64,000 nucleotides of DNA from Topomyia yanbarensis (lineage: Eukaryota; Arthropoda; Insecta; Diptera; Culicidae). The position numbers were made by a program, and so were the translations under genes. Below the pieces are notes generated by a model. It saw only the letters and a list, made by a program, of their open reading frames with translations, searched no databases and was not told the origin of the DNA. Location of the stretch: NCBI RefSeq assembly GCF_030247195.1, contig NC_080671.1, positions 65,471,412 to 65,535,411 of the forward strand, in the 5' to 3' direction. Positions 47,601-59,600 of the stretch are shown here, piece by piece; position 1 is the first letter of the stretch, and every line of letters begins with the position of its first letter.

Positions 47601-50600
47601 AAATCTAATCGTTCTGCCCAATGAGTAAATGATGTACCCTTCCTGAAGGGTTCCATCAAAGTAGAAAATTGAACCATGTTTTAAAAGAAAAATTTAATGG
47701 CAAAAAAACGAAATTTATAAAAAATCACCACTATAAAATACTCATATAATTCAATTAAAAATATCTTGTAAAAACACCAGAAATTTAAACAAAAAAAATC
47801 ACTGAACTTTAAAAAAACGATTTGAAAAAAATACTGGCAGCACTTGGTCCTAAAAAATCCAAATAAAAAAAATCACGTGCTAAAAAGTCGAAACTAATTG
47901 TTCAAAAACAATAAATAAATCTAGCAACACTGGTCATATCAACGAAATGAAAAATTCACTATTTCGGATTGCTTCTTCACAAATATAATATGGGCAACGA
48001 TTGAAATTTCAAAATGAAATACACTAGCCCAATATGACGGTAAAAGAAATAAAAACTCACCCGATCAATCCTGATCGCGTATTACCGGAGGTTTTAGACC
48101 AAATTGTCCAACTGCAGGTGCCAATGGGTGGTCGAATTCCCAGCAGGTTTCTATTCCAGAAACTCAAGCATATAAAGAAAAGATTTTTAAAGTATATTAG
48201 AATAATGAAAAACAAAAGAAACTTCAAACAAACAAATTGAATGGAATGAAAGTATTTTGCATGATATTTTTTTAAACAAAAGCCGCACAAAACACCCAAA
48301 GCGATTCCGCTCCCACAATGGCGCTTCGAAAAAGAAACTGCTCTTTCCACTATACAATTTTCCAAAAGGCAAATCCTCAAACACAGTATTTAAAACCTGT
48401 CGAAAATCCTTCGTTTGTTCTTCCTGATGAAATAGCAGTTATACAACGGGGCCTAAAAGTCACCTTCCGTCCCGAATTGGTCCCAATGTCATCCGGTTTG
48501 TACTGGTGCTGGTAGTGATGGCTTCCACCACAGTAACTAGCACTTGAATCACACGCACTGATTCGAATTATCCTCGTCGCCACTTGTAATAACCTATCTT
48601 TCACCAGACTGTATAATATAACTTTATTTCCCTACTTGAAACAAACTATAGGACTTTCGGATAACTTACTTACTCGGAGAACTGTCAGGTGTAAAAGAGA
48701 CCAGCTCTTGTTTATTCGAAGCTATTTATGTTTATGACTTTTCAAACAGTGCACGTTAAACAATAATCTCCCATAATTGGGTTAATAATGCTCGATTCTG
48801 GACATAACATATTGAATTCTTTTAATCCCTAAGTGAGGTAAATACAGATAGGTACACAACAACTTAATTCATGAAATTGCTCGACATTTGAGCTTTGATT
48901 TACCTCTTGATTCTTTTCCTGCTTGTTTTCTCCGTCTATTACGTCGCCATTGCGCTCTCTTCCCAGAGAGTTGTTTAAATACTGCTTCCATGAGCCATTA
49001 AGCTCCTGTTTCCCTGAGTCATTCAGCTCCAGGTTTTATAACGATCTACCCGGCGGCGAACTCGCCCCACTCCGACTGAGAGTTCCCCGACGGAGAACTT
49101 TCTCCCGACACCGATATCCGCTCCTTGAGCCATTTAGCTTCCAGCTTTATCGAGCTCTACTTGGATATTATCTGGCGGTGAACTGCCCTGGAATTGAGTG
49201 TCTGCTGACGCTGATCACGACACGCTGAATTTTTTGCTGACCACCACTACTTCCGTCTTGTGGTGAGCCAGCTGTAACTTGACATCAGCTATCCAGGTTT
49301 CCACGATGCCTATTGTCTCTGCCGTTAACATCTCCGCCGGTTATCGTTAGGACGTCCTGCAAAGCCGAGGATCTCAACTCCTCTGAGCAGTTGCAGTGTT
49401 AACATTATATTTCAGAGCGTTGGGCCGATTATAAAGCCCTGGGGTACTCCGGTCGTGACCCTAATCGACCTCTGCCCCATGTTCGTTCGTATTCGGTTCT
49501 GCAAGTAACTTTTCAGAACCCTTCACAGATAGTCCGGATGCCGCATTCTGAGCAGCACTGCACCGCGGCGCTGATGAACTCGTTCTTCACGTTGATAGTA
49601 CCCACGCGCAGTAGCGATCACCCCTTCTCTTTTGCTTCAATGCTTTCGTCGAGTTCGCGTTGACTGAGCCAACTGCTTCTGCGTCAGCCTGTTGAGGATG
49701 ACTTTTTCCAGAAATTTACCAAAAGTATCCCGGCCGATACAATGCTGAATCACCTGGTGGTTTCCTTGGTTTTGGCAGCAACACCAGCTTCTGGATTTTC
49801 CAATTGCCTGGGAAGTGTCCTTCGTTCAGGCATTTCTGTTCGCTAATTCATGTTATCCATCAGCGACGCAAGGCAGAATGTTACGTAGATGATGGATTCC
49901 CAGCCGTCTTTACGGAATGCGCAAGGAGGCTTGCGTTTCTCTTTCTTCTCTTGATCCTTCTTCTTTTCTTCCATTTGTTTCCGTTCTCTCCGCTTCGCCT
50001 GCTGGCTTCCCACGATGCACCAGCGACGGTCTTTCCCAACGTTCCTCTGGTCGCTAGTGCCCGCCAGCTCGCTCTTTTGCTTTTTTTGGTCCTCTTGTTC
50101 CCCCGGCGTGTTCCTAACTCTTTTCCCCGAGCGAGTATTGTGGTGACTCTTCGGTGTCACCTCAGTTTCTGCCATCGAGTGTTTTGCGTCTTCTATCAGA
50201 GCTTTTTCGGCTAATTCACCTTTCATTCAGAGCGCCTTCTGTTCGCGTTCAGCAGTTGCTACGGCCGATTTAATACCCATTACTAGCTGCTTCACCTTGG
50301 CGTGCACATTGTGCTTGTCCTTCACGAATTCATAGAGCTCGTCGACCTTTTTCCTCACCTCCGTCAAGTACGACTTCCCAAGATGTTAGTCATTCTGGGT
50401 GGTGTCTCTACCTGATCTCGGGTGCATTCTCGATTCAGTAACCCCAGTGTTGGTTTCCTCGTGGCTCACTCTGTACCAAGCCGCTACTGATACTCACTGC
50501 GGCTACCGGTAACGTAACCGGTGATCTCTGCAGGTGGGTCCCAACTCCAGGCCGCCATCTCCACTCATTGTACGTAGTCACCTCTGGTGATCCCTCGATT

Positions 50601-53600
50601 ATCTATGCAACAGTGAGGTCATGCTAGGGTTGACACTATCTACCAACTAAATGGTGACCTAGTACTACCAACTATATGGTGACGAGGACCTACCAGGGTT
50701 TTGTCGGGAAGGAGGCTGTGCTGTGCTGTTAGCCCACTCGCCATTTCAAGTCGGTGTCATCCTTTCTTACTCAGAGAGTAGAACAGCACGCCTTTTAGGT
50801 CAAACTCGCCTTCCAATTCGTGATCCGTGTCCTGTCCGTTGACGTCCGCTTTTATTGCTAAGATATTAGATTACTGAAATCTTGGGATCTTAGCAGAAGC
50901 GGCACAGACTCCCCAACTCGCAATAGTTCCTTGGTTTGTTAAGCCCCTGAACTCCTGTCCATCCTGTTCATACTGCCCCCTTGTACACCCAAAACGTACC
51001 CGGTAAGATTCGCTTACATTAATGCAATAAATACGAGCGAAAATTGCTAGCGTTCTGGTAATGTGCGAAAATTGCAAGAAGCTTTCTTGCATGCAATGCA
51101 AGAAACAGAAAATGCGAATTTTGCCTATGTATTAGCGATGTATGTGCATTGGTGACCAATATGAGTTAGCAAAAAGACTGTTGGTATTGTAAAATGAACC
51201 TCGCACAAACAGATCGCTAAGCAATTCTTTATGCACCCAACCATACTATCAGATAGTAATAAGTGGATAAAAATCATATATAAACTATTGGATGATTTCA
51301 CGATTAATGAAAAAAGTAAAACACGCAGCTAGATTTGAACTCAGGTTCTAGCGCATCATAGCGCTAACTATAAGCACTGATCTGTCCTTACACATGAAAA
51401 CAGCACGTTAAAACTCGTACAATCGTCACATCCGCTATTTGATGCTGTCTCGTGTGTAATGAATAAACCACAAAACTGCGTTTGATGATGTTGGTGAGGA
51501 ATGAATAAAAAGTACCTGGACAGAAAATATAAACTCGCCGTGCGTTGCTATACCAACCAGCATAGGCACGTGAATGTGGTGGTAATCCTTTGACAGTGTG
51601 TTGAAAAAACGTATGTACGTATAGAGAGATGAAGTGATTTTATATGCTTGCAACAATTGCAAGCGGCTTTAACTGCAAAATTGCAAGCGATGCTAACATT
51701 ATTTGCAAGTGATTGTCGCTTGCAATTATTGCAAGAGATTTTTGTTTTGGGTGTATGTATGTGTGTACCCCACTATTTAGAGGTCGGATTTTCCGGATTT
51801 TTCATTACGACACAATAAAAAAATATGAGAAAACTTGAACCAAATTCATCTTCAATCGAAGAATCTAAATACACTTTTCATTTTTAAACGATCACTCTAA
51901 CAAAAAGGAATATCCTGTAGTCAATTATGCACCAAAATCAAATCCAATTGGTTCTCATGGTAAAGAGGGACAAGTCTGTCTTTGCCGTGAGACATGCTAG
52001 TAGACTTGAGCGATTCGTAGCAATGCTGCCTAAGCTCGACTCCTAACAGTAGAAGACAAAAGATTAGTTTGTTAGATTTTAGGCCCGTTTATAGTGACTC
52101 TGCCACTTCTAGTTTTGTGGTGTGTGTTCGGCGATGTTCAGCGTGGATTGTCATTGTTACAAAAGCGGACCATTTTTTTCTCGGTGGTGTATTGTTAAGT
52201 ACTAAACATAGTGTATTTGGAATGAATGAAAAAGAGGTCTATAATCCTTTTTTCCGTGTTGTTTATAACAAATTCATGAAAAAATAAACGAGAATTAAAC
52301 ATTTTGGATTGGAAAAATTCACGATGAATCTGTATCTTTTGCCGATTTGATGGCTTATTTAACCAGTAAAAGGGTCAATTGGGTCGCCCACAACGAATTT
52401 TTAAAAGCAAGCGGGCTTAGAACTTTTTTCCTGATAACACTTTGCCACTATTCCCACTATTCAGATTATCTTTTGTGTTTGTTCTACATGTTACAATTTG
52501 CCCCGAGTACGTTGTAGTTGGAAGTAAATTGTTTGTTTATCCACATGTGTCGTTTCAACCAAATACTACATTATTAATTTAACTGAGGATTCGTTTGGGA
52601 CAGGTATGCATGAATGTGAATGAGCTGTAATTGTGATTTTAGCCATATTTTTCAGGGGATACTTTTGGGAGTACAATGTCCTGTAAATAGGCCTGTGATT
52701 ACACAAAAGCCGTTGTACCTGGATGTATGAATTTCTTAGGAGTTGGTTTCTTGCCCAAGCTGAAAGTTCTTGTTCGATGGCACAAGTAAATATCCCTGAA
52801 AAACACTCCTGACTAATTCGTCAGCCTCTTCATTGCCAATAATTCCGTGGTGGCCAGATTATCATTGCTTTATTCCGAGTTACGAGTTATTGTAAAGATG
52901 CGATACACTCTCACTCTTCTGACCTCTGACCTTTAGATAATTTTTTGGCGGTGTTTTGTTTAACTTTGTGGAATGAGATAATCGTGGTCTAGCGATGGTC
53001 GTGTAGGACCAGTAAGCTAACCTCGGCTTAAGACCCCAAGTCTTCACGAAGAGTGCGCCCAAATAATTGTAGTTGCTTTATTATCAGCGCATATCAGGTG
53101 CAAGTTACAATTCGGTTTTTTGTCTATGATAACACCTAGATGTTTCGCTTCTCGGGGATGCAGATTTTTTTTCAATTGGAACACCAGGTCATGGTGAAAT
53201 TTATGGCTAATTTTAACCGGTTAGTACAGATTCATGTTTCCCTCTCACAATTAGGACAATGTCATCTGCATACCCAACAAGCTAGAAACCCATTTCAATC
53301 AGATCATAAAGAATTACCACTAGCGGTCAAAGCAGGGTTGATAGCAAACCTTTCTGGGGACAGCCTCTATTGGCTGTTATAGTTGCTTTCGTGTCTCCGT
53401 GGCTGTGATCTCTTGACCCTTGAGCATTGGAAGAATCTAGTTCCCTCTCAATTTTTACACTCACTTTTTTATCCTGATGTGAATTGATATGTAGGACGTA
53501 TTATCAAAAGCACCCTTGACATCAAACAAGTACAAATTGCTGTTTGCTTGTCACTAAGGTATGTAGGGCTGTGTCTGTAGATTTACCCTTTTTATATGCA

Positions 53601-56600
53601 AATTGGTACTTATTTAGCGAAACACTCGATAAGTACTCCGTTAGAATACAGTGGCCCAGTAATTTTAATCAGTTTCAAAAGTATTGATATAAAACTGATA
53701 GTTTTACAGACCCAAATATTACTCTAATTTTTCTCCAGCTTATGGATGGGTGCCCAAGAATAAGTCTGGATCTCTGGAAGAATTATGCCTGCCGAGTTTT
53801 GAAGAAATATTAGAAGAATAATATCAGGGCCAGGTGATTTGCAGGATTCGTAAAAAAAAATTTACGCGGTCATTTTTCAACTGATTTTAATTTTTGGAGT
53901 GTTTTGTAATAAATAAGAAATGACCTTTCCAACGAAATGCTATGTTATGTTCTTTTGTTGAAAGTACTATGCGGTTTTGGGATGACAGTATGAAAATTAC
54001 CATTATTTTACTATTTTTTCATTAAAAATATGAGAAATGCTCAACGTTTTTATTAGAAAACAGATTTGCACAAAATCATGACTATCACTTTTTCTTCAAA
54101 ATGTACGCAAAGCTTCGGTCACGAATCAAAATGATCGTCTTTATCAGTTGAGAGAACTTGAGCAACCGAAGCTGAGCATAGTGAGTACCAACAATAGTGA
54201 CGAAAAAAAATGACGGGACGCAGACAGCCGAGTCAAGTGACAACACACAATGATAATTTCTCTATCCTTTTTGTCTACCACGCAAATTCATCAAGCGAAG
54301 TTTTTATTCACTAAATAATCACCATAAACGATTAAATTACTAGCCAGTGTTTATTGACCCATAGCACTTGCCTTAAATTCGATCGAAATCAGTAACATAC
54401 TGATAGCTAAACTTGAAAGATACTTATAGCTTATATGCTCCTGAATTGGTAGTAAGGCATGTTGTTTTTTGACCTGGTTTACTGCAAAAATATTTATCTA
54501 CAGACAGAGCAATTTACGTGACTTGTAACTCTTATCAAAACGGTGACGGAAAATGAAAGACAATATTTCTCAAACAATTTTCGGTTAGCAACCAAACCAA
54601 TTGTTTAATAGGTAATGTATTTGAACTGTAATATTGAATTCAAGACTTTAATTTAAAATTTCTTTTGCTAGGCTTAATGACAATAATTTTCAATACTGAC
54701 TGTCATAGAGAGGCTTCAGTCAAACTGAGTGAACAAAAGTGCGAAAAGACAGAACATTTTTTTCGCAAAGGCACTCACGTAGTATGACTGACACTATATG
54801 TTGCTGTCACAGTGTGAGAACTTATACGGAAAGCGAAGACTCCATATCAAGAAGACTGGCAACTCTGTCCAGAATCCGGAGACAGTAACAGCAACGCCAC
54901 TTGCGGGTAAAGGTGGTACTTTCCATAGTGATGCACACACACATATACATTTTTACATAAAGCTTCCTCCCTTCTTCCAATAGAGGCGCTGTAACCTCTG
55001 TCGCTTCTCGTTTGTATGGGGGAAGGAAAGAGATATCAGTCTTCTTGATATGGAGTCTTCGCGGAAAGGGAGTCAAATATGAGTACTTGCGACCTTGTAG
55101 GAAGGCTTTCTGTTTATGGTTATTGCGCATTTTGCACCTAACAAGACTCCTGCGTTGAAAATATTTGCACAGTGCATTCCCCTCACTACACATATACACA
55201 TGCGTTCTGTGTTTTCGCACCCTATCTGACAGTTCTTTTTGTTTTGTGTTTGCAATTTGCTACTGCTAGATTAGGTAGATATTTTTCAATTTTTTTTAAC
55301 AAGATCTGAAATATGTGATATTAATGTTATTGCAGAACTGTTTTCAGACACGATTTAAAATAATAAATGATTGCGGACGATTTACAACCTCCGGATTCGG
55401 ATCCGGAAGTTGAAGAGTGATTAAATAGAATCAACTATTCTCGCAACGATCTTTTGCGTGACGATGACTCTCTTGGAGCTGCTCTGTCAACTGAAATGAT
55501 TGAATACAGTTTAAGCTTGTTCGATACCGGAATGGATATCAGCAAAGCAGAAAATGTTGATCACCAACAAAGTGAAAGCAGATTTTCTCAGAACAAATTG
55601 ACAGAAGGATTGCTTGGTTGCTGGCTGCTGATAGCGGTGCGGGATTTTAAGGGCCATAGTTCAGGCAAGGAAGTGAGTAAATGAAGAGTCTCTGGAAATA
55701 CTGCCGAGCAATTCACTCAGTTGTTGGCTGCAGGCGAAAAAAAAAATTGAAACGAGAAATGATTTTTACATGCGAACAATGCGTTTTTGGAGACCCAAGT
55801 CGATTCCGGAAGAGGAGGATTTCATCCGTTTTGCGTTGTTCAATGATAAAACCAACCATAGATGCTACACGGTAGATCAAGTCACCTCTACACTTTTATA
55901 AATATGGAAAAAACAAAGAAATCCATCTATTACTGCATGTTTATTCATTTTCTGTCAACAACAAGAGCATTTTCAAGACAGTGCGCGAAGTTTTGTTGGA
56001 GCCGGAGGAACGCTGCTTCGAACCAATCAGTTGCTGTTCTTGCCCAAAAATTACGAGATACTCATGGTGATATGCTTTCCAACGCAAAGGAAATTGCGTG
56101 GATGATGTGGGCCAATGCCATTTATACTTCAGAGTTTCACTGCAAAGAAACATTGCTGCACGATGCTCCCCCGCACATTTGGTGAAATTATTTTCGGTTA
56201 AAGAACAGCCTCGTTTGAAAGCAATTCGTCGAGGTTTCGCTATTGCCCATAGTGTACATGCTGGGTATCATGAAGATGTAGAATCACTTTGTGAAGCCTT
56301 CGAAGACATGCAACTAATTACTCAAAACATGTTCGTCAAAATGCAACCAATAAAACGGCACCTGGAGGTTCTTGAGCAATGAGACCGAATTGGCGACTCG
56401 TTCATTTCAGCAGCGGAAGAAGCACTGCAAGTGGAGGAACCAGAGTTTGGAGTATTTTTAGTCAGTCGAATAGAGTAGATGGATGATGTCGATCATCAGT
56501 GATGATTTCGGTCATAACAAAAAACAATGTTTCTTTTTAAAATGTTAATAACCAATGCTCCATTTAATAAGAAAACATGTTTGATTTTTAAAAAAACCAT

Positions 56601-59600
56601 GTTTAGATTTAAAAAATACACTTTTTACTTTCGCTTCTCTGAATTGCCTTTAAACCCAAGGCCAGTGAGATTTTCTTCTAGGGCAATTGTTGGGTCGAAT
56701 CTTCTACCTCTTACATAACCGCATTTGCGAAACAGATTAGAAAACGTATCTAACGCCTTTGCAACCACTAATTGAATGTCCTTCTCGTGAGTCTCTGTGG
56801 ATTTTTTTAAATGCCATTTTTTTTACATCGCGATAATATTCTTTCCTCGAAAAAAAAAAACTTTGGTAAGTTTGGATCCAATTAGTCGTTGTTGACTTGT
56901 GTTTCGGGTACATGATGGCAAGTATTGCTGTTGAAAGTCCTAAAAAAGAGTAGCCGTACAGCACATAACAAACAATGTTTACCGATGCGCGCCGCTTAGA
57001 GACTTTTGAAAGTATATCAGCTATTCTATGGGTATCTTTTTTAAATATCCACTTTAATGAAATTTCCAACGCGAATCGATAAAAAATGACACGAGATATG
57101 TTGTCAAAATTCTGCATAAGTATTAGTGAGCGGGGGAAACTAGCTGTCAAAAATTTCACGCGCTAGAGTCTTAAAATTCGTAGGATGGGCAATATCTAAT
57201 GCAACACTCTTTCTAATAGAAAGCGTCTTTGTTTTAATAAAATTTAAGGAGAACATTTAATTCCGTATCCAACGACCGGATGCGGAATTAAATGTTCTCC
57301 TCATTTTTTTATTGAAACAAAGACGTTTCCTAATACAAAATGTTGAGCAATTTTTATGCTTTTAATGAAAAAAGGGCAAAATAATGGTAACTTTCATATT
57401 GTTGTCCCAAAACCGCATAGTTCTTTTAACAAAAGAACATAACATGGCATACCGCTTCTTTCCCAAACAGTCAAAAAAAATTAAAATCGGTTATAAAAAG
57501 ATCACGCAAAAAAATGTTGATTGCCGAAAGTTTCGAAAAATCGTTTTTTGCAATAAATCAAGATGTTGAGGGTATACAACATTGTTTTGTGTTGCATTTG
57601 ATGAGATCTACAACCTATACTAGGTCTCTTGAAAAGTACAAAATCACCGTAGCACCGTGTTATAGATGGTGTGAAAATCTGACAGGTCAGTTTCTGTGAT
57701 GCCTCAGAAGGCCTGCTAGGATGGAGTCCATCACAATTCTGACCTGCCGAATTCACGTCTTTCACAACCGACCCAAGGCTTAAACTTGAAATGGAAATAT
57801 TTTTGTCAAAAAATTGTTCTTCGCACAATCTATCTGGATTTAATTTTGCAATGGCAAGTGCTACCTAAAAATGGATCTTTCATTAAAATTGTAATTTAAC
57901 CTATTCTAGGAGGACCGCTTGGGAAATTTCAGCTCAGTTTCCAATCCCATTAAGGGGGATATCTGGTGTAAAGTGCTCAAAACGAAAGTTTTTTTGCTTT
58001 AGGATTTTGAAGGAAAGGCAATAATTTATCTTTTTTGTAATGTTAAGATTTATTCATGCTATTCTAGAGGTTTAATACTACCACTACTCCAGACGCCCCC
58101 TTAACGCAGGGTTTAATTAACTCATTCATATTAAACTTGGGCATTAGCCGGTCAATAAAAACAGAGAATTGTGAAAAATACAATGCTTTTATGGAAAAAT
58201 GTTTTATTCATGATTTACAGAATTAAACAATACAAAACGTCCATAGTTTATGCTAGCAATTTATAAGTTCCATAAAACAGACAACATTTAATAATCATTG
58301 AGGACAATCTACAACTACTTATGTATTTGAAGAGTGTTCAAAGACGTCAATGCCAACGTTTTCCTGATTCTGCTATGAACTTAATCTATCAAAAAGATAT
58401 TATTCTTAGATTCATTTTTCAAGCAATGGAAATGGAAAACGGTATAAAATATTAACAATCATAGAACAAGAATTATTAGATTGAGTTTGACGGGTTAATG
58501 CATCAATGAATCATTATTGTAATGAATAACAATCGACACACCCAATAATAAATATATATTTATCAAGGTAAGAGTTGCCTCCTTTCATTAATAATGTATA
58601 TTCAAATTTTGTTTAGTGTTTCGAATTTAGCTAATAATGTTGTTGTACATTGAATGAAATACTTCCGCTTAATAGTATTTGGATATTTTTATAGACAACA
58701 TCAAGATCACCTTAAAATTAAAATTGTTAGCCTTTAAACATGCTGTTTTGTGCATAAACATAACTATATCCATATCTGAGATTTACCAAACAGTAAGCGG
58801 TAGTGTTTCTCCTTCCTTCAAAAAACAATAACTCAAAATGTACATGCCTTATTTCTTCTATTCCGCATATATCAACTAACTATTCTGCAAAACACGGCCT
58901 CCGCATTGTGTGAGCAGGTTTGAATTCCAGTTCTGGAATAGGTAGGTGTAGATTTTCTGTCCTTTCGAATATTAAACGATGTATCTCTTAATCCATACCG
59001 CTGTACAGTCTTACCTCATTAACATCGTCTTTTGATTTTAGCACCCTGGACATCTGGAAGACTAAAATCGACGCCAAACATAACTACTGGAGCTACAACG
59101 AAACCTTGGCCGTCGGTTCCCGCATTCGAGATCGCTTCGACGATCCTAAACTGCTGGAGGTGCAGTACCTCCCGTTGCACATGAACAATCTTACCGTACT
59201 GGACGGCAAATGTCCTCCTGGTTGGACTTTGCTAATCGACACGTGCTACATGTATGTAGGTGCTCCGATGAGCTTCCGCGAAGCTCGGGAATTCTGCCGT
59301 TCGGACAACGCGTCACTGCCATTTATTCACGGTGATCTGACTCCGCTGTGGTTTTTCCTCGAACAACAGTCCCGCTATCTGCGCTCGGCGGAGAAGGTTT
59401 GGATACAGGACCCCAACTACATCGATCGGTGCACATCGTTCATCTATCGCAACGTAGAGATTGAAGAGTGCCACGAACGGCACGCTTTCCTGTGCGAAAT
59501 CGATCCGAAGGTTGGCGATCACATGATTACACGACCTAGCAGTTGTTTTATATGTATATCAATTCTTTTAGGTTGAAATTGATCCACTCTTCTGGAAAGC

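Larger units (their letters stand above)
53838..57640. mobile_element. Composite TIR element with decayed ORFs inside
   Basis: 53838-54050 is an inverted copy of 57340-57510 (shared TATGTTCTTTTGTTGAAAG/ACTATGCGGTTTTGGG and ACCATTATTTTACTATTTTT). The right end continues to about 57640 with the outer arm also seen at 20985-21100. The matching outer left piece is missing, so the left end is truncated. The interior holds plus-strand coding debris (55367-56480), minus-strand debris (56640-57159), a MITE (54833-55062) and a hairpin (57221-57326). Confidence 0.6.
47060..59041 (+). other. bark: bark intron 6 (12 kb)
   Basis: Bounded by GTAAGT at 47060 and a pyrimidine-rich acceptor ending TTTTAG at 59041. 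Splicing makes Ile (AT+C) and the protein continues TLDIWKTKIDAKHNYW, restoring the module-end motif. The intron holds a gag fragment, two decayed LINEs and several TIR elements, listed separately. I recognise nothing in 47680-48990, 51756-52719 and 58105-59041. Confidence 0.85.

Noticed and set aside
48034..48515. Frames at 48034-48240 and 48318-48515 as small genes
   Set aside because: Lys-rich or random-looking composition, overlapping frames on the opposite strand of equal length, and no motif.
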